NCBI RefSeq assembly: GCF_014268505.2
Contig: NZ_JABWQP020000008.1
Coordinates: forward strand, 62,001-126,000
Origin: Pseudomonas khorasanensis
GTDB taxonomy: Bacteria > Pseudomonadota > Gammaproteobacteria > Pseudomonadales > Pseudomonadaceae
DNA: 64,000 nt
Direction of reading: 5' to 3'
The position numbers and the translations under genes were made by a program. The notes below the pieces were generated by a model. It searched no databases and was not told the origin of the DNA. It worked only from the letters and a program-made list of their open reading frames with translations. Numbering within the stretch: the first letter of the stretch is position 1; every line of letters starts with the position of its first letter. Shown piece by piece: positions 51,979 through 60,706 of the stretch.

Positions 51979-52845
51979 ATGAAAAAGTTTTTCAGCCTGC
52001 TCGCGACCCTGCTGGTGCTGGCCCTGGCGCTGTGGATCGGCCGTACGTTGTGGCAGCACTACATGAATACACCGTGGACCCGCGACGGACGCGTTCGCGC
52101 CGACATTATCAACGTCGCCGCCGACGTCACTGGCGAAGTGGTCGAGGTGCCGGTGCGTGACAACCAGTTGGTGAGGAGGGGCGATCTGCTGATGCGCATC
52201 GATCCGGAGCACTACCGGATCGCGGTCAAACAGGCGCAGTCGCTGGTCGCTTCACGCAAGTCGACCTGGGAGATGCGCAAGGTCAACGCCCATCGCCGCG
52301 CCGACCTCGACAACCTGGTGATCTCCAGGGAAAACCGCGATGACGCCAGCAACATCGCCGACGCCGCGCTGGCCGATTACCAACATGCGCAGGCACAACT
52401 GGAAGCCGCCGAACTCAACCTCAAACGCACCGAAGTGCGCGCCGCGGTGGACGGCTACGTGACCAATCTCAATGTGCATCGCGGCGACTATGCGCGCATC
52501 GGTGAGGCGAAGATGGCCGTGGTCGACATGCACTCGTTTTGGGTTTACGGCTTCTTCGAAGAGACCAAATTGCCGCACGTTAAAGTCGGTGACAAAGCCG
52601 ACCTGCAGTTGATGAGCGGCGAAGTGCTCAAGGGGCATGTGGAAAGTATTTCGCGCGGCATCTACGACCGGGACAACCCGGAAAGTCGCGAACTGATCGC
52701 CGACGTGAACCCGACGTTCAACTGGGTGCGGCTGGCGCAGCGAGTGCCGGTGCGCATTCACATTGATGAAGTGCCCGAGGGCGTGCTGCTGGCGGCGGGT
52801 ATGACGTGTACGGTGGTGGTGAATCAGGACGCTGCGAACCTCTGA
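51979..52845 (+). CDS. HlyD/AaeA-type periplasmic adaptor
   Basis: A 288-residue membrane-fusion protein. One N-terminal span (SLLATLLVLALALWIGRTLW) anchors it in the inner membrane. The lipoyl half-motifs are GRVRADIINVAADVTGEVVE and TEVRAAVDGYVTNLNVHRGD around an alpha-hairpin; the beta-barrel part reads LMSGEVLKGHVESISRGIYD. It bridges the FUSC pump and the outer-membrane lipoprotein. Last gene of the operon, 10 bases after DUF1656. Confidence 0.92.
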   Translation: MKKFFSLLATLLVLALALWIGRTLWQHYMNTPWTRDGRVRADIINVAADVTGEVVEVPVRDNQLVRRGDLLMRIDPEHYRIAVKQAQSLVASRKSTWEMRKVNAHRRADLDNLVISRENRDDASNIADAALADYQHAQAQLEAAELNLKRTEVRAAVDGYVTNLNVHRGDYARIGEAKMAVVDMHSFWVYGFFEETKLPHVKVGDKADLQLMSGEVLKGHVESISRGIYDRDNPESRELIADVNPTFNWVRLAQRVPVRIHIDEVPEGVLLAAGMTCTVVVNQDAANL

Positions 52846-52860
52846 GAGACCGAGTCGCCT

Positions 52861-52938
52861 CCTTCGCGAGCAGGCTCGCTCCCACACTGGATCTCAAGGT
52901 CGCTGATATCCCTGTGGGAGCGAGCCTGCTCGCGAAGG
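52861..52938. repeat. REP pair after the efflux operon
   Basis: CCTTCGCGAGCAGGCTCGCT and TGTGGGAGCGAGCCTGCTCG form an inverted doublet between the convergent HlyD and SDR genes, 15 bases after the HlyD stop. Confidence 0.92.
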
Positions 52939-52951
52939 GGCCGACTGGGTC

Positions 52952-53776
52952 TTAGAGCTTTGCGCGAAGGCCGAAGCGCTTCATCAAAGTCGTTTCCAGC
53001 AGCCCTTTTGGCAACAACGTAGCCAACAACGGCAGTGCCCGGCTGCCATTGCCAATGCGGATCAGCCGTGGCGGCTGGTGCTGCTGCACGGCCTTCAACA
53101 ACTGCGCAGCAAACGCAACCGTCGGGGTCGGTTTGTCCTGCGACGCCTTGGCCCGCGCGCGAATCCCTTCACGCAGGGGAAACCACGGCGACTGCTCGTT
53201 GATCAATTGTTCGGCTTGTTGCCCGGCGTTTTTCGCGAAGCTCGATTCGATGGCTCCCGGCTGGACTTCCATCACGCGAATGCCGAACGGCGCCAGCTCC
53301 ATGCGCAGGGCATCACTCAAGGCATGCACCGCCGCTTTCGAGGCGCAGTAGGCGCCGGCGAATGGCGTGACCAATACGCCTGAAACGCTGCCGATATTGA
53401 CCACCAGGCCTTTTGCCCTGCGCAGCAGCGGAAACAGTGCCCGGGTTACTCCGATGACCGAAAACACATTGGTTTCAAACTGTCGCTGCATCGCCGGCAC
53501 GCCGCCATCGAGCAACGGCCCCATGGCGCCGTAACCGGCATTGTTGATCAGCACGTCGAGGCCGCCATGTTGCTGGTTGAGGCGCTCGGCGAGTTGCTCC
53601 AGCGCGGTGCCATCGTTGACGTCCAGCTGGATTGCGGTGAAACCGGCGGCGCTGAGCGCAGTGACGTCTTCAGCCTTGCGCGCACTGGCCCAGACTTCGT
53701 ATCCGGCCGATTTGAACGCATCGGCCAAGGCGCGGCCGATGCCGCTGGAACAACCGGTGATCAACGCAACGGGCAT
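52952..53776 (-). CDS. Short-chain dehydrogenase/reductase
   Basis: A 274-residue classical SDR. The cofactor loop is ALITGCSSGIGRALADAFKS, the second motif LDVLINNAGYGAMG, the Ser is in VNIGSVSGVLV and the Tyr/Lys pair in YCASKAAVHALSDALRM. The PGAIESSFAKNAGQQAEQLI region resembles 17-beta-HSD/retinol-dehydrogenase-like SDRs. The ATG at 53776 follows AAGGA by 7 bases; the longer frame to 53998 overlaps the neighbouring gene and is rejected. Substrate unknown. Co-directional with the membrane protein gene, 34 bases downstream of it. Confidence 0.88.
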   Translation of the reverse strand: MPVALITGCSSGIGRALADAFKSAGYEVWASARKAEDVTALSAAGFTAIQLDVNDGTALEQLAERLNQQHGGLDVLINNAGYGAMGPLLDGGVPAMQRQFETNVFSVIGVTRALFPLLRRAKGLVVNIGSVSGVLVTPFAGAYCASKAAVHALSDALRMELAPFGIRVMEVQPGAIESSFAKNAGQQAEQLINEQSPWFPLREGIRARAKASQDKPTPTVAFAAQLLKAVQQHQPPRLIRIGNGSRALPLLATLLPKGLLETTLMKRFGLRAKL

Positions 53777-53810
53777 GGCGCATTCCTTGTGCAAACATTG
53801 TGAGGAGGCA

Positions 53811-54275
53811 TCAGTCGGAGAAACTACCTTGCAAATGCTCGGCGCGAAACTCCAGGGTTTGCGGACGATAGCCGGGGCGCAGCGGCGGCAGTGGCAAGCA
53901 GTCTTCCCAACTGCCGCCGGGCTGCAATTCGCCGGGGCCGCGATAACGTGGGGCGGTGTACTGATTGTCGGCCAGATTGACCGTGTCGCCCGGTGCATAC
54001 GCCGCGATGCGCCAGCGCAGCTCGGTCAGCGGCACGTTGTTGCCGTTGTTCATTTTCAGTTGCAGCGGGCGATCGGCGGGGCATTGGTCAGGCGCGTAGG
54101 CAATGCGCAATTCCAGGCGCGCCAGCTGCTTGATCTCGCGGTTGTCTGCCCACACTACCCACATGGCCACGACGCCCAGGCCGATAGCTGCCGCCACCGA
54201 CACCGGCAAGGCCCTGGCCGGATAGCGCAGCAGCAGGATCAGCCAGGTGATGACCAGCACAATGCCGATGAACAT
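53811..54275 (-). CDS. Conserved hypothetical membrane-anchored protein
   Basis: A 154-residue protein with two N-terminal membrane spans (residues 2-16, FIGIVLVITWLILLL, and about 24-42, VSVAAAIGLGVVAMWVVW). A periplasmic-looking beta-rich domain follows (KQLARLELRIAYAPDQCPAD, PLTELRWRIAAYAPGDTVNL). Similar pseudomonad proteins are sometimes labelled multidrug transporter without basis. The ATG at 54275 has GGAG 9 bases upstream. Function unknown. Divergent from the TccC-like gene. Confidence 0.7.
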   Translation of the reverse strand: MFIGIVLVITWLILLLRYPARALPVSVAAAIGLGVVAMWVVWADNREIKQLARLELRIAYAPDQCPADRPLQLKMNNGNNVPLTELRWRIAAYAPGDTVNLADNQYTAPRYRGPGELQPGGSWEDCLPLPPLRPGYRPQTLEFRAEHLQGSFSD

Positions 54276-54418
54276 GCTCGAACGCTCCGTGGATGAGTAG
54301 CCCACATCCTACCGAAGGCGTCGCACGATGGATATTCGTGAGGTTCACAAACACACCGCTGGTCGGAACTGTAATTTCTGACAGTAGGCGTTGCGCCATA
54401 CGTTTGTTCTTATGAGCA

Positions 54419-57169
54419 ATGGCACACCGGGCAGTCGACGCAACCATGGGCATCCACAGCAAAACGCCAACGCTTGCCGTGAACGATCCGCGCGGGATGG
54501 CCATCCTCGCCGTGAATTACTGGCGCGCCGATGCATCCCTGGCAAGCGAGTCCAGGATCGAACGAACCCTGCGCGACGCTGCGGGGCGTGCGGTCAAACA
54601 ATGGGATGCGCGATTGTGGGCGCTGCAGGAACATGATCCGTTGACGCCACCCAATCTCGCATCGGTGTACTCCCTGAATGACAGCGTGCTGCGCTCGGAC
54701 AGCACCGATGCGGGAAATCAAATCCAGTTGCAGGGTTTGGCGGGCGAAATGCTGTTCAGCTGGGACAGCCGTGGCACAAGCCGTGAGATTGAATACGATG
54801 ACTTGCTGCGGCCAATCGCCGTGTTTGAAGAAGGCACGGGTGTGCCTCGGCGCAGTGCAGAACAGTTGGCCTATGGCCGCCCCGGCGCGGGCGATCCGCT
54901 GCGCAATCAGTTCGGTCAATTGATCCGGCATGACGATCCGGCCGGCAGCGTTCTGTTCGAGCAATTTGCAATCACCGGGCAGTGCAGCGAAAACACCCGT
55001 CATTTCACGCTTGAACCAGTCACTCCGGATTGGCCGCCAGCCCTGGTTGGTCGGCAAAAACTCCTCGAACCTGGAGCAGGGGCAACCACGCAATGGCGCT
55101 ATGCCCCGCTGGGATCCGTGCTCGAACAAGTGGATGCCTGTGGTCACCGGCAGGCATTCACACGGACACTGGATGGCCGATTACGCGCGGTTGATCTTCA
55201 GCTCAAGCTTCAGGCCGAGCGCCACCCGGTAGTCAGCGATATTCACTACAACGCGCAAGGGCAAGTCACGCAGGAACTGGCGGGTAACGGAGTCCTGACA
55301 GCACTGACCTATCGTCCCGAAGACAACCGGTTGATCACGCGGCGTGCGCAGGATCGGCAGGGCAAAGTGTTGCAACACTTGCTGTATGACTATGACCCGA
55401 TGGGCAATGTAAAGAGTATCGAAGATCAGTCACTGCACGTGCGCTATTTCGCCAATCAGCGCATCGAGCCCATCAGCCGATACACCTACGACAGTCTTTA
55501 TCAATTGAGTGAGGCAACCGGTTGGGAGGCGGGGGCGACGAGCCAGGGGCCGGCGTCTGTCGGTCGCATCGATCCCGCAGCGTTCAGCAACTATCGACAA
55601 ACCTACCACTACGATCCGGGCGGCAACCTGCTCGAGTTGACGCATGTTGGCGCTCAGGCGCACGGACGCCAGTTCAAGACCGCGCTATACAGCAATCGCG
55701 GTCTGCCCTGGCAAAACGGGGTACCGCCCAGCGAAGCGCAGATTGCGGCGGCCTTCGATGGGCGAGGCAATTTACTGGCGCTGGATCAGGGGCGTTTCGT
55801 GCAGTGGAACCTGAGTAACCAGTTGCAATCAATCAGTCCGGTGGAACGGGCCGGCGAGCGCAACGATCAGGAAATCTACCTGTATGACGCCGGTGGTCGG
55901 CGAGTGCGCAAACTCCGTTCGTTGAACAGCCGGGCCCGTACCGCCATCAGCGAAGTGCGCTATCTGCCAGGGCTTGAGTTGCGCATTGACAGTGGCGGTA
56001 AGGTTCTTCAGGTCATCGCCGCAGAATCCGGAGTCAACCACGTCAACGTCTTGCATTGGGATGCTGCGCCACCACCGGGAGGTAATAATCGCTGTTGCTA
56101 CCTCTTCACTGATCACCTTGGCTCTGCAAGCCTGGAACTGGCCGAGGACGCGCAAATCATCAGCCAGGAAAACTTTTATCCGTTCGGCGAGACCGCATGG
56201 CGCGCGGAGACCGAGGTCAGTTACCGAACCATTCGATATTCAGGCAAGGAGCGGGATGCGACGGGGCTGTATTACTACGGATATCGTTATTACGTGCCTT
56301 GGTTGCAACGGTGGCTCAACCCCGATCCGGCGGGAGTGGAGGCAGATGGCCTCAATCTTTTTCGAATGGTTCGCAATAATCCGCTGACGTTTGCTGACGA
56401 ATACGGAGAGAAGCCCGTATCCAAATCGGCGGTAGGCAGTGCAATCGAAATATTTGAGTCGTTCAAGGGCAAATACAGTGACACCGACAGAGTGCTGCCT
56501 TACACAATGATGAGCGAAATCACCCAGGGCAAACTGCAGTTCAAAACAGCGAAGGCATCACTTGCGGTACTTGAAAAAACCACTCCTCTGCGATTCACCT
56601 TGCGCCACTACTCCTATAATCGCGACAACAAAGGAGCGATCCCGGCGCATATGGAGATCAGGTCAAATTTTTCTCTGGTCAATAGTCAGACGATGAAGTT
56701 GGGCGGAAAAGGTGGCAATACCAGCGAGAAGGATTGGACCAAGGCGGGAAATATGGGGTTTACCTTTTTCCTATTGGCCATAAATGGAGAGGTGAACGAG
56801 CGCAGATTCCTCGCGGGCATGACGCATTTCGCTGAGTATGATCTTGAGGACGACAAGGCGCTCAAGGAAGCATTTGGCGGCAGCTTCGACAGCCTTGAGT
56901 TTTTTGCTTCTCCGGATGTGCTCGATCCGAAACATTCATCCGATATGAGCGCAGTTCCGATGGTAAAAGGTCGCTTGAAAGAGTTAAAGGCAGTGCTGTT
57001 AGGCAATTCGGGAATCAGTCCGGTGCAAGTAGGAAGAATGGATGCACGGACAATGCTGGACAGTCTCGACAAGACGTTCCACGGAACACTTGAAATCAAA
57101 ATCCCAGGGGCAGTGAAAGTTGGTAAGTGGCATACGAACGCTACGACTGGACATCGTAAGGCGGCCTGA
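54419..57169 (+). CDS. TccC/Rhs-type toxin with variable C-terminal domain
   Basis: A 916-residue Rhs-repeat protein of the insecticidal toxin-complex C component (TccC) type. It opens SKTPTLAVNDPRGMAILAVN, has degenerate YD repeats to about residue 600 (YTYDSLYQLSEATGWE, YHYDPGGNLLELTHVG), then the RHS core YSGKERDATGLYYYGYRYY and RWLNPDPAG, with the autoproteolytic-type end NPLTFADEYGE near residue 655. Residues ~660-916 are a separate A+T-richer domain with LRHYSYNRDNKG (about 728) and NTSEKDWTKAGNMGFTFFLL. That pattern is compatible with an ADP-ribosyltransferase, but this is unproven. No TcA or TcB gene is adjacent. The start may be the ATG at 54419 or 54446; neither has a good ribosome binding site. 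Confidence 0.88.
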   Translation: MAHRAVDATMGIHSKTPTLAVNDPRGMAILAVNYWRADASLASESRIERTLRDAAGRAVKQWDARLWALQEHDPLTPPNLASVYSLNDSVLRSDSTDAGNQIQLQGLAGEMLFSWDSRGTSREIEYDDLLRPIAVFEEGTGVPRRSAEQLAYGRPGAGDPLRNQFGQLIRHDDPAGSVLFEQFAITGQCSENTRHFTLEPVTPDWPPALVGRQKLLEPGAGATTQWRYAPLGSVLEQVDACGHRQAFTRTLDGRLRAVDLQLKLQAERHPVVSDIHYNAQGQVTQELAGNGVLTALTYRPEDNRLITRRAQDRQGKVLQHLLYDYDPMGNVKSIEDQSLHVRYFANQRIEPISRYTYDSLYQLSEATGWEAGATSQGPASVGRIDPAAFSNYRQTYHYDPGGNLLELTHVGAQAHGRQFKTALYSNRGLPWQNGVPPSEAQIAAAFDGRGNLLALDQGRFVQWNLSNQLQSISPVERAGERNDQEIYLYDAGGRRVRKLRSLNSRARTAISEVRYLPGLELRIDSGGKVLQVIAAESGVNHVNVLHWDAAPPPGGNNRCCYLFTDHLGSASLELAEDAQIISQENFYPFGETAWRAETEVSYRTIRYSGKERDATGLYYYGYRYYVPWLQRWLNPDPAGVEADGLNLFRMVRNNPLTFADEYGEKPVSKSAVGSAIEIFESFKGKYSDTDRVLPYTMMSEITQGKLQFKTAKASLAVLEKTTPLRFTLRHYSYNRDNKGAIPAHMEIRSNFSLVNSQTMKLGGKGGNTSEKDWTKAGNMGFTFFLLAINGEVNERRFLAGMTHFAEYDLEDDKALKEAFGGSFDSLEFFASPDVLDPKHSSDMSAVPMVKGRLKELKAVLLGNSGISPVQVGRMDARTMLDSLDKTFHGTLEIKIPGAVKVGKWHTNATTGHRKAA

Positions 57170-57176
57170 AGATCGT

Positions 57177-57221
57177 AAAAAAGCCCAACCTGCTGCGGAT
57201 AGGGGACGCAGCAGGTTGGGC
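57177..57221 (-). terminator. Terminator of the alginate operon
   Basis: GCCCAACCTGCTGC and GCAGCAGGTTGGGC form a perfect 14-base-pair stem with six A on the left, that is, a U-run for the minus-strand alg transcript. It lies 26 bases past the algA stop and also faces the end of the TccC gene. Confidence 0.93.
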
Positions 57222-57247
57222 GAGGACTTCGTGTCTTGCTGATCGAT

Positions 57248-58699
57248 TTACTGCGCGATGGTTTTCACCGACACGCCGCGTTCGATCGGGGTGGAGCGGC
57301 CATAGATATCTTCGAAGCGTTCGATATCGTCTTCACCCAGGTACGAACCCGATTGCACTTCGATGATTTCCAGCGGGATCTTGCCCGGGTTGCGCAGGCG
57401 ATGCACCGAGGCAATCGGGATGTAGGTCGACTGGTTTTCGGTGAGCAGGAACACGTTTTCATCGCAGGTTACTTCAGCAGTGCCGCTGACCACGATCCAG
57501 TGTTCGGCGCGGTGGTGGTGCATCTGCAGCGACAGGCAAGCGCCCGGTTTGACCGAGATATGCTTGACCTGGAAACGCCCGCCCATGTCCACCGAGTCGT
57601 ACGAGCCCCACGGACGATACACTTCGCAGTGGTTCTGGGTCTCGCTGCGGCCCTGTGCGTTAAGGGTGTTGACCATCTGCTTGACGCCCTGGACCTTGTC
57701 CTTGTGGGCAATCATCATTGCGTCCTTGGTTTCGACCACGACGATGTTTTCCAGGCCGATCACCGACACCAGTTTGCCGTTGCCATGGATCATGCAGTTC
57801 TTGCTGTCCTGAATGACCACATCGCCTTTGCTGACGTTGCCGTTGGCGTCTTTTTCGTTGACTTCCCACAGCGACGCCCAGCAGCCGACATCGCTCCAGC
57901 CGGCGGTCAGCGGCACGACGCAGGCGCGCTGGGTTTTTTCCATCACCGAGTAGTCGATGGAATTGTCCGGGCAGCAGGCGAAAGTGGCTTCGTCGAAAGT
58001 GATGGTGTCGGCGTCGTGCTGGCTGCGCTCAAGGGTCAGCAGGCAGGTGTCGTAGATGTCTGGATCGTGCTTCTTCAGTTCTTCGAGGAAGCGGCTGGCG
58101 CGGAACAGGAACATGCCGCTGTTCCAGTAGTAACCGCCGGACTCGACGTACTCGGTGGCGCGTTTGACGTCTGGTTTTTCCACGAAATGCGAGACGCGGC
58201 TGACGCCTTCTGGCAGCAGCGAATCGGCGGTGGATTTGATGTAGCCGTAGCCGGTTTCCGGTTTGGTCGCTGGCACGCCGAACAGGACCATTTCGCCGTT
58301 TTCGGCGGCAACAGTGGCCAGGGCCAGAGCACGTTGCAGGGCTTTCTGGTCTTCCAGCACATGGTCTGCCGGCAGTACCAGCATCAACTCGTCGCGACCT
58401 TCATTGACCAGCATCATCGCGGTCAGGGCAACGGCCGGCGAGGTGTTGCGGCCGAACGGTTCCATCAGGATGCGCTGGCATTCGAGATTGCGGCTGGCCA
58501 ACTGCTCGTTGACGATGAAACGGTGTTCCTTGTTGCAGACCACGATCGGGGTGTCCATGCCTTCGAACACCAGGCGCTCCAGAGTTTGCTGGAACAGCGT
58601 GTGCTCGCCGGTCAGGGCGAGGAATTGTTTAGGGAATTGCTTGCGCGAAAGAGGCCACAGACGCGAACCGCTACCACCTGACAAGATCACCGGAATCAT
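57248..58699 (-). CDS. algA: Mannose-1-phosphate guanylyltransferase / mannose-6-phosphate isomerase
   Basis: A 483-residue bifunctional enzyme making GDP-mannose for alginate: it isomerises fructose-6-phosphate to mannose-6-phosphate and couples mannose-1-phosphate to GTP. The nucleotidyltransferase domain starts VILSGGSGSRLWPLSRKQFP and has FVEKPDVKRA. The C-terminal cupin isomerase domain has RPWGSYDSVDMGGRFQVKHI and LQMHHHRAEHWIVVSGTAEV. Length matches P. aeruginosa AlgA. Last gene of the alginate operon, separated from algF by a REP pair and followed by a strong terminator. Confidence 0.96.
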   Translation of the reverse strand: MIPVILSGGSGSRLWPLSRKQFPKQFLALTGEHTLFQQTLERLVFEGMDTPIVVCNKEHRFIVNEQLASRNLECQRILMEPFGRNTSPAVALTAMMLVNEGRDELMLVLPADHVLEDQKALQRALALATVAAENGEMVLFGVPATKPETGYGYIKSTADSLLPEGVSRVSHFVEKPDVKRATEYVESGGYYWNSGMFLFRASRFLEELKKHDPDIYDTCLLTLERSQHDADTITFDEATFACCPDNSIDYSVMEKTQRACVVPLTAGWSDVGCWASLWEVNEKDANGNVSKGDVVIQDSKNCMIHGNGKLVSVIGLENIVVVETKDAMMIAHKDKVQGVKQMVNTLNAQGRSETQNHCEVYRPWGSYDSVDMGGRFQVKHISVKPGACLSLQMHHHRAEHWIVVSGTAEVTCDENVFLLTENQSTYIPIASVHRLRNPGKIPLEIIEVQSGSYLGEDDIERFEDIYGRSTPIERGVSVKTIAQ

Positions 58700-58732
58700 A
58701 ATGTTTACTCCATAAAATCAATTTGGTTAGAG

Positions 58733-58828
58733 CCCTGTGGGAGCGAGCTTGCTCGCGAAGGCGATGGACCAGTCGACATTGATGTTGAATGTCAGACCGT
58801 ATTCGCGAGCAAGCTCGCTCCCACAGGG
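58733..58828. repeat. REP pair inside the alginate operon (algF-algA)
   Basis: CCCTGTGGGAGCGAGCTTGC and its exact complement ending ACAGGG at 58828 enclose about 40 bases in the algF-algA gap. The pair is almost perfectly symmetrical, suggesting recent movement. Confidence 0.92.
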
Positions 58829-58852
58829 TTACTGCGTCAGTTCACAAAAGGA

Positions 58853-59509
58853 TTAGCGCGTCGACACCGGGCGTTTCACCCAGACTGGCGACAGGTTGCT
58901 GCCGTTGCCGGTGACGTACAGCACGGCGGCTTCACCGCGCTCCAGGGCGACCGGCTTCACGTCGCCGACTTTCTTGTCGCCTTCGTACAGCGCCAGGCTG
59001 ACTTTCACCGGGTTGATTTCACGCTCGCCACGGCCCTTGGCGGCCACGTTCGGCACCACTTCGGTCTTGCCGTCGGCGGTTTTCAGGGTCAGCGACTTGT
59101 CGCTGAGGTTCTGCACGCGTACCAGGGATTTTTGCTTGTTCTTGAACGGTGGCTCTTCAATCAGTTGCGGTGCGCCGGAGGCGTTGTTGACCAGAGTGTA
59201 ATAGTGGTCACCGGCCAGTTTGACCGGCAGGGTCTGGCTACCGACTTTGGCGCTGTAGTCGCCGCCCGGCATGAAGCTGAAGTCGCTGCTGGCCAGTGGC
59301 GCAACGTCGCTCAGATTGGTGCTGCCGACGGTAGCGCTGACTTCAGTGTTGCTGGCGTTGTAGATACGCACGAAGGTCGAACCTTTCGGTGCGGTCGGGC
59401 CGTAAAGTGCGGCGTCGCCGCCGGCGAAGGCCGGGACGGAAAGTACGCTGAGGCCAGCAACCAGTGCGAAGCTTTTAGCGAGACGACGAGGAGTAGTAGT
59501 GAAAGTCAT
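58853..59509 (-). CDS. algF: Alginate O-acetylation protein AlgF
   Basis: A 218-residue periplasmic protein with signal peptide (LAKSFALVAGLSVLSVPAFA). The mature part begins DAALYGPTAPKGSTFVRIYN and is beta-rich in two domains, the second ending GEAAVLYVTGNGSNLSPVWV. AlgF works with AlgI, AlgJ and AlgX to acetylate polymannuronate in the periplasm. Length matches other AlgF proteins. It lies 14 bases after algJ. Confidence 0.95.
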   Translation of the reverse strand: MTFTTTPRRLAKSFALVAGLSVLSVPAFAGGDAALYGPTAPKGSTFVRIYNASNTEVSATVGSTNLSDVAPLASSDFSFMPGGDYSAKVGSQTLPVKLAGDHYYTLVNNASGAPQLIEEPPFKNKQKSLVRVQNLSDKSLTLKTADGKTEVVPNVAAKGRGEREINPVKVSLALYEGDKKVGDVKPVALERGEAAVLYVTGNGSNLSPVWVKRPVSTR

Positions 59510-59523
59510 GGTGTACCTCTCTT

Positions 59524-60696
59524 TCAGTTTTGCGCCCGATCGGGCGTCTCGGATTTAGTGTTGATGGCTACGTTTTGTTGGCGGGCGCCGGCTTGTTTAA
59601 GCTCTGCGACCCACTGCGGGTCGGCGTCGCCGATTTCGTTGTTCACAGGCAGATATCGTTCAGGAAACTCCCAGATCAGCACTTGTGGCGGGCTGTTCTT
59701 GAAGTCATCGCTTTTCAGGTAGCTGAGCATCGGCAGAATCGGGCCGTGACCGTCTTCGGCGTAGTTGACGACGTCGCTGTGCAGCGCCTGTTTCAGCGCA
59801 CCGACGAAGTTCCAATTGGGGTTGGCGCTATAGCTGGTGCCGATCAGTGCGACCGGTACTTCGCTGTTGGCGAACAGGGCATCGTCACCCGCAGGTTGCT
59901 CGGCCGCGACGGTGTTGCGTTTGAGCAGTGGCTCAGGCGCCGGCATCATGTTTTCGAACAGCGGATCCAGCGGCAGGAACAGACGCAGATCGCCCTTGTG
60001 CGTGACCTGCTCGGCCGGCGTGGTGACGAAGCGCTGCGGCTCGCCGCTCAGCGGGGATTGCTCGGCGATGGTTTTCGCCAGGGTGTTCGCCGCGATCTCG
60101 GCACCTTCCGGCGTCCAGTGAGTGTCGGTGCGCAGGAACACTTGCTGACCGTTCTGCTTGGCCTGTTGCAACGGCGCGAGCAGGTCGGGCGCGATGATCT
60201 TGTCGGCTGCGACACGGGCATGGAAATCCTGATACAGATTCTGGTGAATGCTCGACGGCTTCACCTCATCCAGATGTTCCGGATACAGGCGAACCTTGGC
60301 CGGCACGATCGCCATCACCAGTTTCACGCCTTTGTCTTTCAGGGTCTGGCGCACGCCTTCGACCAGCGCGTAGTTACCTTGCAGATTCAGCTCTTCATTG
60401 ACGATCGGGTTGAATTCCTCATCGCTGTACAGCCACTGGTCGCGGCCGAGCACGACGCCCGGACGACCTTCGTTGAACAGTTTGAAATCCAGCGCGGCCC
60501 AGAGATTGGTGCCCAGACGCTTGATCGGGAATTCCTCGTCGTAGTGAGTTTCCACAGCCTTGGTCCAGCGGCCGTTGAGCACCGTCGCGTCGGCGTTGGT
60601 GCTGAAGCCGAAGAAGCTGCGTACCGACCACAGGCCCAGGACGAGTAGCGTCACCAGGAACAGGGCAATGTAGAAGATGCGTAATGAGCGGGTCAT
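59524..60696 (-). CDS. algJ: Alginate O-acetyltransferase AlgJ
   Basis: A 390-residue SGNH-like acetyl-esterase/transferase, anchored in the inner membrane by an N-terminal segment (IFYIALFLVTLLVLGLW) and facing the periplasm. The catalytic residues are visible: Asp191 and His193 in TDTHWTPEGAEIAAN, and Ser288 in LIGTSYSANPNW. It passes acetyl groups received through AlgI toward AlgX and the polymer. It follows algI by 10 bases. Confidence 0.96.
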   Translation of the reverse strand: MTRSLRIFYIALFLVTLLVLGLWSVRSFFGFSTNADATVLNGRWTKAVETHYDEEFPIKRLGTNLWAALDFKLFNEGRPGVVLGRDQWLYSDEEFNPIVNEELNLQGNYALVEGVRQTLKDKGVKLVMAIVPAKVRLYPEHLDEVKPSSIHQNLYQDFHARVAADKIIAPDLLAPLQQAKQNGQQVFLRTDTHWTPEGAEIAANTLAKTIAEQSPLSGEPQRFVTTPAEQVTHKGDLRLFLPLDPLFENMMPAPEPLLKRNTVAAEQPAGDDALFANSEVPVALIGTSYSANPNWNFVGALKQALHSDVVNYAEDGHGPILPMLSYLKSDDFKNSPPQVLIWEFPERYLPVNNEIGDADPQWVAELKQAGARQQNVAINTKSETPDRAQN

Positions 60697-60706
60697 GTCA
60701 GATCCC

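Noticed and set aside
57236..58681. 481-codon plus-strand frame opposite algA
   Set aside because: It is the exact antisense of a well-supported gene with all AlgA motifs. Long antisense frames are expected in GC-rich codon usage, and its product (His/Val/Asp-rich) has no motif.
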